A stretch of 64,000 bases of DNA from Cellulomonas terrae (GCF_007990265.1 NZ_BJWH01000003.1:248001-312000), one strand, 5' to 3'; counted from the first letter of the stretch, positions 7,403 through 15,645 are shown. Numbers and translations are program-made. Notes: generated from the letters alone by a model not told the origin.

Positions 7403-8485
7403 ATGACCTCGCACGACACGCACAGCACCCGCAGCACCGAGAAGGCCGCCGCCCCGGCGCCGGACGACCCGCGCAAGCCCGACTCCCCCGACGACATGAC
7501 GAAGCGGTCATGGCTGTACGTGCTGCGCAAGACGCTGCGGGAGTTCGGCAAGGACCAGTGCACCGACCTGGCCGCGGCCCTGACCTACTACGCCGTCCTC
7601 GCGATCGCGCCCGCCCTGCTGGCGGTGGTCTCGGTGCTCGGCCTCGTGGGCGACCCGGAGAAGATGGTCGCGGACGTCCTGACGATCGCCTCGGACGTCG
7701 GCGTCTCCTCGGTCGACGACACGCTGGAGCCGATCGTCACGCAGCTGACCGAGGCGCCCGCCGCCGGGCTCGCCCTGGTCCTCGGCCTGGTCCTGGCCCT
7801 GTGGTCGGCGTCCGGGTACGTCGCCGCGTTCAGCCGGGGCATGAACCGGGTCTACGAGATCGACGAGGGCCGCCCGATCTGGAAGCTGCGGCCGGTCCTG
7901 CTCGTCGTCACGGTGGCCCTCGTGCTCATCGCGGTCGTGATCGTCACGGCGGTGGTGCTCTCGGGCGGAGTCGCCCGCGCGATCGGCGACGCCGTCGGGC
8001 TCAGCGACGTGACGGTGACCGTCTGGAACGTCGTGAAGTGGCCCGTGATCGTCGCGCTCGTGGTCGTCGCGATCGCGATCCTCTACTACGCGACGCCGAA
8101 CGTGCGGCAGCCGAGGTTCCGCTGGATCAGCCTCGGCGCGGTCGTCGCGCTCGTCGTGTGGGTGCTCGCGTCGATCGGCTTCGGCTTCTACGTCGCGAAC
8201 TTCGGCAGCTACGGCGACACGTACGGCTCGCTGGCCGGCGTGATCGTCTTCCTGCTCTGGCTGTGGATCACCAACCTCGCGCTGCTGTTCGGCGCGGAGC
8301 TGGACGCCGAGGTCGAGCGCGGTCGGCAGCTGCAGGGCGGCATCGAGGCCGAGAAGACCATCCAGCTCCCGCCGCGGGACACCCGTGCGAGCGAGAAGAA
8401 GCAGGCCAAGCAGGAGGAGGACGTACGGCTCGGCCGTGCACTGCGCCAGTCGCGCGGGGCCGACAACTCGAACGACGACGCCTGA
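7403..8485 (+). CDS. YihY/BrkB family integral membrane protein
   Basis: A 360-residue polytopic protein of the YihY/virulence factor BrkB family (formerly misnamed RNase BN). Family hallmarks are DLAAALTYYAVLAIAPALLA near residue 55, the W-S-A-S-G-Y segment near 133, and YYATPNVRQPRFRW near 231. About six membrane spans lie between residues 60 and 300. The N-terminal 35 residues and the charged C-terminal tail are cytosolic. Function in the family is unsettled; a transport role is often proposed. It sits between a terminator and the manganese catalase, 14 bases ahead of the latter, so these two are probably cotranscribed. Confidence 0.85.
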   Translation: MTSHDTHSTRSTEKAAAPAPDDPRKPDSPDDMTKRSWLYVLRKTLREFGKDQCTDLAAALTYYAVLAIAPALLAVVSVLGLVGDPEKMVADVLTIASDVGVSSVDDTLEPIVTQLTEAPAAGLALVLGLVLALWSASGYVAAFSRGMNRVYEIDEGRPIWKLRPVLLVVTVALVLIAVVIVTAVVLSGGVARAIGDAVGLSDVTVTVWNVVKWPVIVALVVVAIAILYYATPNVRQPRFRWISLGAVVALVVWVLASIGFGFYVANFGSYGDTYGSLAGVIVFLLWLWITNLALLFGAELDAEVERGRQLQGGIEAEKTIQLPPRDTRASEKKQAKQEEDVRLGRALRQSRGADNSNDDA

Positions 8486-8499
8486 CCGAAGGGAACGCC

Positions 8500-9483
8500 A
8501 TGTACCTGCACGTACAGCGACTGATCAACGACATCGAGGCGGACGAGCCGGACCCGGCAGCAGCGAACGCCCTGCAGGAGGGGCTCGGCGGTCAGTTCGG
8601 CGAGATGCGCACGATGATGCAGTACCTGTTCCAGAGCATCAACTTCCGGGGGAAGACCGGCAAGCCCTACCGCGACCTCCTCCAGGGCATCGGCACGGAG
8701 GAGATCAGTCACGTCGAGCTCATCGGCACCACCATCGCGCGCCTGCTCGACGGCTCCCCGCGGTACAACGGCAAGAAGACGGACCCGCTGGACAAGCCCG
8801 GGTCCGGTGGCGCCACGCCGCTGGAGTCGGCGCTGGACCAGGGGAACATCCACCACTACCTGGTCGCCGCCCAGGGTGCGCTGCCCGTCGACGCGGCAGG
8901 CAACCCGTGGTCGGGGTCGTACGTCTACAACTCCGGCAACCTGGTGCTCGACCTGCTCTACAACCTCATGCTCGAGTCCACGGGCAGGCTGCAGAAGTGC
9001 CGCATCTACGAGATGACCGCCAACAAGACGGCGCGCTCGACGATCTCGTACCTGATCGTGCGGGACCAGGCCCACGAGAACGCCTACGCGCGGGCCCTGG
9101 AGACGCTCGGTGTGAACTGGGCGTCGCTGCTGCCGATCCCGAAGACGAACGCGGAGAGGTTCCCGGAGGTCAAGAAGCTCGTCGACCTCGGGCTGCAGAG
9201 CAAGCAGTACACGTTCGACCTGACGGCGTCCTCCGAGGCGGGCCGGATCTTCCAGGGGATGTCCCCGTCGAAGGACGGCACGGAGCTCGACGGGACCGAG
9301 CAGGCACCCGCAGGCGTGCCGTCGCAGATCGCCGACGAGCGGTTCGAGGAGTTCTCCCCCGGCCTCGACACCGACCTGCTCGCGCTCATCCAGGCCACGG
9401 CCGACCTGGAGATGGCCGAGCCGGCACCGCCGCTGTACGGGCCGGTCCCGCCGTCGACGGGCTCGGGCACCACGACGAAGTAG
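8500..9483 (+). CDS. Manganese-containing catalase
   Basis: A 327-residue non-heme catalase that disproportionates hydrogen peroxide with a di-manganese centre. Ligand helices are visible: GEMRTMMQYLFQS near residue 35, GTEEISHVELIG near 66 (Glu and His ligands), and a later helix with RDQAHE near 190. Length and the C-terminal PPLYGPVPPSTGSG tail match the family. GAAGGGAAC before the ATG at 8500 is a good ribosome binding site. Adjacent stress-type membrane genes suggest an oxidative or general-stress locus. A long hairpin follows the stop. Confidence 0.93.
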   Translation: MYLHVQRLINDIEADEPDPAAANALQEGLGGQFGEMRTMMQYLFQSINFRGKTGKPYRDLLQGIGTEEISHVELIGTTIARLLDGSPRYNGKKTDPLDKPGSGGATPLESALDQGNIHHYLVAAQGALPVDAAGNPWSGSYVYNSGNLVLDLLYNLMLESTGRLQKCRIYEMTANKTARSTISYLIVRDQAHENAYARALETLGVNWASLLPIPKTNAERFPEVKKLVDLGLQSKQYTFDLTASSEAGRIFQGMSPSKDGTELDGTEQAPAGVPSQIADERFEEFSPGLDTDLLALIQATADLEMAEPAPPLYGPVPPSTGSGTTTK

Positions 9484-9486
9484 CCG

Positions 9487-9532
9487 CACCGCGGTCGTGC
9501 CCGGGCCCTGAGGTCCGGGCACGGCCGCGGTG
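9487..9532 (+). terminator. Bipartite-stem hairpin terminator after the catalase gene
   Basis: Outer arms CACCGCGG (9487-9494) and CCGCGGTG (9525-9532), and inner arms GTGCCCGG (9497-9504) and CCGGGCAC (9515-9522), are each perfect with 2-base bulges on both sides. It begins three bases after the catalase stop. No U-tract follows. Confidence 0.8.
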
Positions 9533-9605
9533 TCGTTAAGTCTCGTATTCCGACCCGCCGTGTCCACATTAAGAGACGGTGCTGTCGCCGGCGCCCGCAG
9601 ACGGC

Positions 9606-9611
9606 CATCCT
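9606..9611 (+). promoter_or_regulatory. Candidate -10 for a leaderless leader peptide
   Basis: CATCCT lies exactly six bases before the ATG at 9618, the same spacing as the TANNNT hexamers ahead of other genes here. It differs from TANNNT only at the first base. An AT-richer island with two TTAAG copies (about 9536-9574) lies upstream and may hold an operator. Confidence 0.45.
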
Positions 9612-9617
9612 CGTCCC

Positions 9618-9698
9618 ATGCAGACCCGCCGCGCCGCCTCGACGAGCTGTCACGCCGTCGTGGCTTCCGCGCGCCCCTGCTGTCCGCGGAACGTCTGA
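9618..9698 (+). CDS. Putative cysteine-rich leader peptide (attenuator)
   Basis: A 26-codon open frame from ATG 9618 to TGA 9696-9698 upstream of the ABC importer genes. It encodes cysteines at positions 11, 21 and 22, the last two adjacent (TGC TGT) near the end. It has no ribosome binding site but a -10-like hexamer exactly six bases upstream, so it is probably translated from a leaderless transcript. A hairpin (9700-9724) starts two bases after its stop. Leaderless polycysteine ORFs that act as cysteine-responsive attenuators of sulfur genes are known in mycobacteria, and this has the same layout. The attenuation role here is inference. Confidence 0.55.
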   Translation: MQTRRAASTSCHAVVASARPCCPRNV

Positions 9699-9699
9699 A

Positions 9700-9760
9700 C
9701 GCGGCCCGTCCCCCCCCGGCCGCGCGTCCGACGCCCGGCCACCGTCGACCACCTCGACGG
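9700..9760 (+). promoter_or_regulatory. Two consecutive hairpins downstream of the leader peptide
   Basis: CGCGGCC (9700-9706) pairs with GGCCGCG (9718-9724), and CCGTCGA (9742-9748) pairs with TCGACGG (9754-9760) around CCACC. The first begins two bases after the leader stop, so a ribosome stalled at the adjacent cysteine codons would cover it. This is suggestive of attenuation; folding was judged by eye. Confidence 0.4.
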
Positions 9761-9811
9761 CCGCGGCATGACGCGTGCGCCACCCCCGTCCCCCACGGAG
9801 GAACCGCCCCC

Positions 9812-9907
9812 ATGGCGCCCACCCCGCTCTCCCTCGTCAGGCCCGCGCAGCGATGTCGTCGTGACGACCACCGCCCATCCCTCGCGACCCCCAAGGACCT
9901 GACATGA
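9812..9907 (+). CDS. Possible 31-residue small ORF coupled to the binding-protein gene
   Basis: ATG 9812 follows a strong GGAGGAA ribosome binding site (9797-9803), and its TGA overlaps the ATG of the binding-protein gene as ATGA at 9904. The predicted peptide (beginning MAPTPLSLV) is arginine-rich with one cysteine and has no recognisable domain. It may serve only to couple translation, or be a second leader. The ribosome binding site is the main support. Confidence 0.35.
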   Translation: MAPTPLSLVRPAQRCRRDDHRPSLATPKDLT

Positions 9908-11016
9908 CCGCCCGTCCCGCCCGCCTGACCGCCGCCCTCCTCGCCGCCGGCCTCCTCGCCTCCCTCGGCGCGTGCTCCTCCTCGGCAGCCGAGGAGCCCG
10001 CCGCGGGCTCCACCGCCGAGGAGTCCGCCGCACCCGAGGCGCTCGCGGAGGCCCCCGAGCTCCGCCTCGGCTACTTCGCCAACCTGACCCACGCCGTCGC
10101 GCTCGTCGGCGTCGACGACGGCACCTACCAGGACGCCCTGGGCGACACGACGCTCACCACCTCGATCTTCAACGCGGGCCCCGCCGCGGTCGAGGCCCTC
10201 TTCGGTGGCGCGATCGACGCCACGTTCATCGGCCCCAACCCGGCCATCAACGCGTTCGCGCAGTCGAACGGCGAGGCGGTCCGGATCGTCTCCGGTGCGA
10301 CCTCCGGCGGCGCGCAGCTGGTCGTGCGCGACGGGATCGACTCGCCCGAGGACCTCGTCGGCACCACGCTCGCGACCCCCCAGCTGGGCAACACCCAGGA
10401 CGTCGCTCTGCGCGCCTGGCTCGCCGAGGAGGGGCTGGAGACGTCGCTGACCGGCGGCGCCAGCGACGTGACCATCGCACCGCAGGAGAACTCGCAGACG
10501 CTCGACCTGTTCAAGGCCGGCCAGCTCGACGGCGCGTGGCTGCCCGAGCCGTGGGCGTCGCGGCTCGTCGTGGACGCCGGCGCGCACGTCCTGCTCGACG
10601 AGAAGGACCTCTGGCCCGAGGGCGACTTCGTCACGACCCACCTGATCGTCGCCACGGACTACCTGTCGAAGTACCCGGGCACCGTGAAGAAGCTGCTCGA
10701 GGCCGAGTACGCGACGTCCGAGTGGATCGCGGCGAACCCGGACGAGGCCAAGACCCTCTCGAACACGGTGATCGAGAAGCTCAGCGGCAAGCCGCTGTCG
10801 GCCGAGGTGCTCGACCGCGCCTGGGGCAACCTGCGCATCACGCTCGACCCCGTCGCGTCGAGCCTGCAGACGTCCGCCGACCACGCCGTCGCGGCGGGCA
10901 CGTCCAAGAAGACCGACCTGCAGGGCATCTACGACCTGACCCTGCTCAACGAGGTGCTCGCCGAGAACGACCAGGAGCCGGTCTCCGACGGCGGCCTCGG
11001 GGTGTCGGGCACATGA
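9904..11016 (+). CDS. ABC transporter substrate-binding lipoprotein (nitrate/sulfonate/taurine type)
   Basis: A 370-residue exported lipoprotein. Residues 1-24 are a signal peptide ending in a lipobox (LASLGAC), followed by an acidic alanine- and serine-rich linker to about residue 50. The mature part is a type-II periplasmic-binding fold of the NMT1/SsuA/TauA group: LRLGYFANLTHAVALVG, the IFNAGPAAVEALFGGAIDAT block, and the LDGAWLPEPWASRLV block. Ligands in this group include alkanesulfonates, taurine, nitrate or bicarbonate. The cysteine-rich leader upstream favours a sulfur compound, as inference. AAGGA lies 7 bases before the ATG. Confidence 0.9.
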   Translation: MTARPARLTAALLAAGLLASLGACSSSAAEEPAAGSTAEESAAPEALAEAPELRLGYFANLTHAVALVGVDDGTYQDALGDTTLTTSIFNAGPAAVEALFGGAIDATFIGPNPAINAFAQSNGEAVRIVSGATSGGAQLVVRDGIDSPEDLVGTTLATPQLGNTQDVALRAWLAEEGLETSLTGGASDVTIAPQENSQTLDLFKAGQLDGAWLPEPWASRLVVDAGAHVLLDEKDLWPEGDFVTTHLIVATDYLSKYPGTVKKLLEAEYATSEWIAANPDEAKTLSNTVIEKLSGKPLSAEVLDRAWGNLRITLDPVASSLQTSADHAVAAGTSKKTDLQGIYDLTLLNEVLAENDQEPVSDGGLGVSGT

Positions 11017-11804
11017 CCACCACCGTGACGGCGGTCGGCGGCCAGGGCTCCACCGCCCCGGCCGCCGTCGCGGCGCGCCTGACCGGGGTGACGCACCACT
11101 TCGGCGAGGCGTCCCGCCCCCCGGTGCTCGACCGCATCGACCTGACCGTGGCCCCGGGCGAGTTCGTCTGCCTGCTCGGGGCGTCGGGGTGCGGCAAGTC
11201 GACCCTCCTGTCGCTGGTCGCCGGCCTCGACGAGCCGGTCTCGGGCACCGTCGAGGTGCCCGGCGGGAGGCCGGCTCTCATGTTCCAGGAGCCCGCGCTC
11301 TACCCGTGGCTCACGGCCGCGGGGAACGTCGAGCTCGCGCTGCGCCTGCGCGGGCTCGCCCGCGCGGAGCGGCGCGAGGAGGCCCAGCGTCTGCTCACCC
11401 TCGTCCGGCTGGAGGGCTCGGGCCCCAAGCGCGTGCACGAGCTGTCGGGCGGCATGCGGCAGCGCGTCGCGCTCGCCCGGGCACTGGCCCAGGAGGGCGA
11501 CCTGCTGCTCATGGACGAGCCCTTCGCCGCGCTCGACGCCATCACCCGGGACGTGCTCCACGAGGAGCTCACGCGGATCTGGACCGAGACCGGGCGAGCC
11601 GTCATCTTCGTCACGCACAACGTGCGCGAGGCGGTGCGGCTCGGGCAGCGGGTCGTCCTGCTCTCCTCACGACCCGGCCGGGTGGCCCGCGAGTGGGCGG
11701 TGGACATCCCGCAGCCGCGCCGCATCGAAGACCCCGACGTGTCCCGGCTCAGTGCCGAGATCACCGAGGACCTGCGACAGGAGATCGCCCGCCATGGCCA
11801 CTGA
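11013..11804 (+). CDS. ABC transporter ATP-binding protein (SsuB/TauB/NrtD-like)
   Basis: A 263-residue ATPase energising uptake with the flanking binding protein and permease. Walker A GASGCGKST near residue 57, Q-loop FQEPALYPW near 92, signature LSGGMRQRVALARA near 145, and Walker B LLLMDEPFAALD near 167 are all intact, followed by the H-loop VTHNVREA. The C-terminal SSRPGRVAREW segment is typical of the nitrate/sulfonate/taurine family. The start overlaps the binding-protein stop as ATGA. Confidence 0.93.
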   Translation: MTTTVTAVGGQGSTAPAAVAARLTGVTHHFGEASRPPVLDRIDLTVAPGEFVCLLGASGCGKSTLLSLVAGLDEPVSGTVEVPGGRPALMFQEPALYPWLTAAGNVELALRLRGLARAERREEAQRLLTLVRLEGSGPKRVHELSGGMRQRVALARALAQEGDLLLMDEPFAALDAITRDVLHEELTRIWTETGRAVIFVTHNVREAVRLGQRVVLLSSRPGRVAREWAVDIPQPRRIEDPDVSRLSAEITEDLRQEIARHGH

Positions 11805-12693
11805 CACGACCACCCCGGTCCCGCGCCGGACCACGGACGGCGACCTCGCAGCGGGGCTCGACGCGCTGGAGACGCCGGTGGCCGCACCCCGCAGCTCAGC
11901 CTGGCGGGCCGCGTGGCGTGCTGTCTGGCCCGTGCTCGCCGCCCTGGGCGCCCTGCTCGTCGTGTGGCAGGTCGCCTACCAGCTCGAGCTCAAGCCGCCG
12001 TACGCGCTCCCGAGCCCCGCGGACACGTGGCAGACGCTGCTGGGCACCATCCAGGACGGCTCGGCCTGGCGCGCGGTCACCCTGAGCGTGCAGCGCGCGG
12101 CGGTCGGCTTCTCGATGTCGGTCGTCGTCGGGGTGGCGATCGGGGTCGCGCTCGCCGCGTCCCCGCTCCTGCGCCGCGCGTTCGGCCCGATCATCACCGG
12201 CCTGCAGTCGCTGCCGTCGGTCGCCTGGGTGCCCGCCGCGATCATCTGGTTCCAGCTCACCGACGCCACCATGTACGCGGTCATCCTGCTCGGTGCGGTG
12301 CCGTCCATCGTCAACGGGCTGCTCGCCGGCACCGACCAGGTGCCGCCGCTCTACCTGCGTGTCGGCCAGGTGCTCGGCGCCACGGGGTGGACGCGGATCC
12401 GCTTCGTCCTGCTGCCCGCCGCGCTGCCCGGCTTCCTCGGGGGCCTCAAGCAGGGCTGGGCGTTCGCGTGGCGTTCCCTCATGGCCGCCGAGCTCATCGT
12501 GCAGACCGGGCTCGGGACGGGGCTCGGCCAGATCCTCGACCTCGGCCGGGTCACCAGCGACATGTCGCTCGTGATCGCGTCGATCGGGCTCATCTTCCTG
12601 GTCGGCATCGTCATCGAGCTCGTCGTCTTCGCACCGCTGGAGCGCCACGTCCTGCACTCCCGCGGCCTCACCGGGCAGGTGTCGACCCGCTAG
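11794..12693 (+). CDS. ABC transporter permease (SsuC/TauC-like)
   Basis: A 299-residue inner-membrane permease with an unstructured first 45 residues, then about six membrane spans from residue 48 on. The BPD_transp_1 coupling loop is seen around MAAELIVQTGLGTGLGQIL near residue 230, and the family segment GLQSLPSVAWVPAAIIWF near 136. It overlaps the ATPase gene by 11 bases, completing a binding protein-ATPase-permease operon. Its stop overlaps the opposing hydrolase stop by four bases. Confidence 0.92.
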   Translation: MATDTTTPVPRRTTDGDLAAGLDALETPVAAPRSSAWRAAWRAVWPVLAALGALLVVWQVAYQLELKPPYALPSPADTWQTLLGTIQDGSAWRAVTLSVQRAAVGFSMSVVVGVAIGVALAASPLLRRAFGPIITGLQSLPSVAWVPAAIIWFQLTDATMYAVILLGAVPSIVNGLLAGTDQVPPLYLRVGQVLGATGWTRIRFVLLPAALPGFLGGLKQGWAFAWRSLMAAELIVQTGLGTGLGQILDLGRVTSDMSLVIASIGLIFLVGIVIELVVFAPLERHVLHSRGLTGQVSTR

Positions 12694-13823
12694 CCGTCCG
12701 CCCGGCTGGGGAAGCACACGTCGCACCAGTGGTACCCGGCCGGGCGCGCGCCGACCGGCCACCGGTTGCGCGCCGCGATCCTGGCCACCCACACGCACGG
12801 GTGGTCCAGGGAGTGCGTCTCGCGGGTGCGGCGGTTGGCGAGCAGGCGCTCGCTGTCCGACGACACCGTCACGCCGCACCGCGGGTCGGTCCCCAGCCGG
12901 TGGAAGCCGCCGAGGAAGCCACCGGCGAAGAACTCCTGCTCCGGTGTCAGGTCCAGCTCCGGCGGCACCAGCGAGGACGGCACGTCGACGGCCAGGTTCG
13001 TCGCCAGCTCCGGCGGCAGGTACCGGGCGAAGAACATGGTCACGAGGTCCGCGGTCGCGCTCGCGACCTGCGGGCACGCTCCGCCGCCGGGCCTGCACGG
13101 GAGGTCGAGCTGCGCGCTGAGGTAGTCCCAGTGCTCACCCTCGTCGAACACCACTCGGTGCCGGGGCCGGCGCACGGCCTGCCACTGCGCCTCGGTGAGC
13201 TGGCTGAACAGGTCGAAGCCCAACCCCCACATCAGCAGGGTCGGCAGGTCGAGCAGCGGGAGCGGGAACGGCTCGCCGCCGAACCAGTCCTGCCACCCTC
13301 CGCTCAGCCCGACGAAGCCGCCGACCTCGCGGCCGACGCAGAAGCGCGCACCGAGCATCGCGCCGAAGCTGTGCCCGATCACGCCGGTGGCCGGCGGCGG
13401 CAGGAGGACCTCCGCGTGCTCCCACCCGGTGCGCGCCCAGGTCAGCACGGCGTCGAGCGTCGCCTCGTCCGGGTGCTCCGGGACCGACGGGTTGTTCCCG
13501 CCCTCGATCCCCGCCAGCCGCGGCACGACGACCACGTAGCCGCTGCGCGCCAGCATCGCCGGGACCAGGAACCAGCGCAGGTAGTGGTCCGCGTCCTGCG
13601 GGCAGTGCCCGTGCGCGAGCAGGACGAGCGGGTACCGGCCGCAACCCTCCAGCAGCGGGGCACTCTCCACGGCGCCGTCCAGGCTCGGGAAGAAGATGCG
13701 CAGGTCCACGGGAGCACCGTCGGCCGGCCCGAGCGAGCGGACACCCCAGAAGACCGGCGCGAGCGCCTGCGGCTGCCACCCGATCGGGCAGCTGGCCGGC
13801 GGTGGGACGGGACTGTCGACCAC
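12690..13823 (-). CDS. Alpha/beta hydrolase family protein
   Basis: A 377-residue hydrolase-fold protein. The oxyanion region LLAHGHC near residue 71, the nucleophile elbow GHSFGA near 149 (serine nucleophile), and a late histidine in DEGEHWDYL near 232 give a plausible Ser-His catalytic set. The C-terminal 90 residues are cysteine- and tryptophan-containing (HPCVWVARI, YHWCDVCF) and not typical of the core fold. The substrate is unknown; PET-hydrolase-like or dienelactone-hydrolase-like enzymes are the nearest general group. The start is uncertain: GTG 13823 avoids overlap with the divergent AIM24 gene, whereas an upstream ATG at 13871 would overlap it. Confidence 0.75.
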   Translation of the reverse strand: MVDSPVPPPASCPIGWQPQALAPVFWGVRSLGPADGAPVDLRIFFPSLDGAVESAPLLEGCGRYPLVLLAHGHCPQDADHYLRWFLVPAMLARSGYVVVVPRLAGIEGGNNPSVPEHPDEATLDAVLTWARTGWEHAEVLLPPPATGVIGHSFGAMLGARFCVGREVGGFVGLSGGWQDWFGGEPFPLPLLDLPTLLMWGLGFDLFSQLTEAQWQAVRRPRHRVVFDEGEHWDYLSAQLDLPCRPGGGACPQVASATADLVTMFFARYLPPELATNLAVDVPSSLVPPELDLTPEQEFFAGGFLGGFHRLGTDPRCGVTVSSDSERLLANRRTRETHSLDHPCVWVARIAARNRWPVGARPAGYHWCDVCFPSRADG

Positions 13824-13846
13824 CCGCCCAGTCTGGCCCCGGCGGC

Positions 13847-13852
13847 TAGCAT
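13847..13852 (+). promoter_or_regulatory. -10 element for a leaderless AIM24 mRNA
   Basis: TAGCAT is followed by exactly six bases and then the ATG at 13859, so transcription should begin at or next to the start codon. There is no Shine-Dalgarno sequence. Confidence 0.6.
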
Positions 13853-13858
13853 GCGTCG

Positions 13859-14533
13859 ATGCGCAGCTCACTCATGCAGAACGCCGAACGGTCCACCGAG
13901 CCCGGCAGCTTCGTGCTCCAGAACGAGCGGATGCTCAAGGTCGACCTCGCCGGTACGGGCGGCTTCTTCTACGCCAAGCAGGGGTCGATGGTGGCCTACC
14001 AGGGCGACGTCGACTTCAACTACCAGGGCAGCGGCGGCGTCGCCAAGATGTTCAAGAAGGCGTTCACCGGCGAGGGCATGTCGCTGATGAAGGTCTCCGG
14101 CAGCGGCGACGTGTTCCTCGCGCAGGACGCCGACGAGATCTTCATCATCCATCTCGAGGGCGAGAGCGTGACCGTCAGCGGCTCCAGCATCCTCGCGTTC
14201 GAGAGCACCCTCACCTGGGACATCAACCGCGTCGAGGGCGCGTCGATGCTCAGCGGCGGTCTGTTCAACACCACGTTCACCGGCACCGGCGCGCTGGCCG
14301 TGACCGCCTACGGCACGCCCGTGGTCCTGCAGGTCGACGTGCCGACCTACGTGGACATGCAGGCGGCGGTCCTGTGGTCGACCTCGCTGCAGTCCACGGT
14401 GCGCAAGACCGCGAAGCTGGGTGCGGTCATCGGTCGTGGCTCCGGCGAGGCCTACCAGCTCGGGCTCACGGGCCAGGGCTTCGTCGTCGTCCAGGCTTCC
14501 GAGGGACACCCGCTGCCGGGCAGCCAGGGCTAG
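13859..14533 (+). CDS. AIM24 family protein
   Basis: A 224-residue AIM24 family (formerly DUF124) beta-helix-like protein. Visible features are repeated glycine-rich strands: GTGGFFYAKQGSMVAYQGDV, SGSGDVFLAQDADEIFIIHL, GGLFNTTFTGTGALAVTAYG, and the C-terminal SGEAYQLGLTGQGFVVVQAS. Bacterial members have no assigned biochemical role; the yeast mitochondrial member affects inner-membrane organisation. Length is normal for the family. A hexamer six bases upstream indicates a leaderless start at ATG 13859. Confidence 0.88.
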   Translation: MRSSLMQNAERSTEPGSFVLQNERMLKVDLAGTGGFFYAKQGSMVAYQGDVDFNYQGSGGVAKMFKKAFTGEGMSLMKVSGSGDVFLAQDADEIFIIHLEGESVTVSGSSILAFESTLTWDINRVEGASMLSGGLFNTTFTGTGALAVTAYGTPVVLQVDVPTYVDMQAAVLWSTSLQSTVRKTAKLGAVIGRGSGEAYQLGLTGQGFVVVQASEGHPLPGSQG

Positions 14534-14543
14534 CGGCTCGTCC

Positions 14544-14738
14544 TCAGTCCGGCGGCTCGATCGAGCCGACGTCGCCGGCGGCGATGCTGTCGGGCGTGTC
14601 CCGGGGCGCCTGGACGTCGTGGGGGCCCGGCACGTCCGGCGGCGTCGGCTCGTCGATCGGCGTCGCGTCGTCGCCGGGCACGTCGGTGAAGTTCGGCTCG
14701 TCCGGCACCTGGCCGGGGTCGGGGATCGGGCTGCTCAT
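14544..14738 (-). CDS. Small proline- and aspartate-rich protein, function unknown
   Basis: A 64-residue acidic, disordered-looking protein (begins MSSPIPDPGQVPDEP) with no cysteines and no hydrophobic segment. AGGAGG sits six bases before the ATG at 14738, a near-ideal ribosome binding site, which is the main reason to accept it. It lies 43 bases downstream of the short-chain dehydrogenase on the same strand, so it is likely cotranscribed. I do not recognise a family. Confidence 0.7.
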   Translation of the reverse strand: MSSPIPDPGQVPDEPNFTDVPGDDATPIDEPTPPDVPGPHDVQAPRDTPDSIAAGDVGSIEPPD

Positions 14739-14781
14739 GACGGACCTCCTGGTGGACGGGGCGGGGGGACGGGTCAGGCGA

Positions 14782-15645
14782 TCAGAACACCGGCTTGCCT
14801 CCGGTGACGCCGAGGACGGTCCCCGACACGTAGGACGCGGTCGAGTCGGCCGCCAGGAACACGAACGCCGGCGCGACCTCGGCCGGCTGGCCGGCGCGGC
14901 CCAGCGGGGCGTCCGAGCCGAACTTCTCGACCTTCTCCGTGAACTGCGTCGCGGGCTGCAGCGGTGTCCAGATCGGGCCCGGCGCGACGGCGTTGACGCG
15001 GATGCCGCGCGACCCGAGCTCCGAGGCCAGGTTGACGGTGACGTTGTTGATCGCCGCCTTGGTCGACGCGTAGTCCAGCAGCGTCTCGGACGGCTGGTAC
15101 GCCTGGATCGAGGAGTTGTTGAGGATGACGCTGCCCTCACCCAGGTGCTCCAGGGCGGTCTGGGTCACCCAGAACAGCGCGTACAGGTTCGTCTTGAAGG
15201 TGCGGTCCAGGTCCTCGGACGTGATGTCCGCGACGGACTCGCGGCGCGCCATCTGGAAGCCGGCGTTGTTGACCAGGATGTCCAGCCCGCCCAGACCGGA
15301 CACGGCCGTCCGCACAGCACCGCGCGCGGCCTGCTCGTCGGTCAGGTCGGTCGGGATCTGCACGCACCGTCGCCCGGCCTCCTCGACCCACCGCGAGGTC
15401 TCGTCGGCGTCCGCCTGCTCCTCGGGCAGGTACACGATCGCGACGTCGGCCCCCTCGCGGGCGTAGGCGATGGCGACGGCCCGGCCGATGCCCGAGTCAC
15501 CGCCGGTGATCAGCGCCCGTCGACCGGTCAGGAGGCCGTGCCCCTCGTAGCTCGACTCCCCGTGGTCCGGCGTCGGGGTCATCGGATCCGTCAGGCCCGG
15601 GGGCTGCTGCTGCTGCGCCGGGAACTGCTCGTCCTGCTCGCTCAC
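14782..15645 (-). CDS. SDR family oxidoreductase (general-stress YhxC/YdaD-like)
   Basis: A 287-residue short-chain dehydrogenase. The cofactor motif TGGDSGIGRA is near residue 46, NNAG near 126, the catalytic Ser around residue 175, and YASTK near 191 (Tyr and Lys of the triad). The N-terminal QQQQPPGLTDPMTPTPDHGE extension of about 40 residues is characteristic of the subgroup found among Gram-positive general-stress proteins. The substrate is unknown. It lies next to a GlsB/YeaQ-type protein and small acidic proteins, which supports a stress setting. Confidence 0.9.
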   Translation of the reverse strand: MSEQDEQFPAQQQQPPGLTDPMTPTPDHGESSYEGHGLLTGRRALITGGDSGIGRAVAIAYAREGADVAIVYLPEEQADADETSRWVEEAGRRCVQIPTDLTDEQAARGAVRTAVSGLGGLDILVNNAGFQMARRESVADITSEDLDRTFKTNLYALFWVTQTALEHLGEGSVILNNSSIQAYQPSETLLDYASTKAAINNVTVNLASELGSRGIRVNAVAPGPIWTPLQPATQFTEKVEKFGSDAPLGRAGQPAEVAPAFVFLAADSTASYVSGTVLGVTGGKPVF

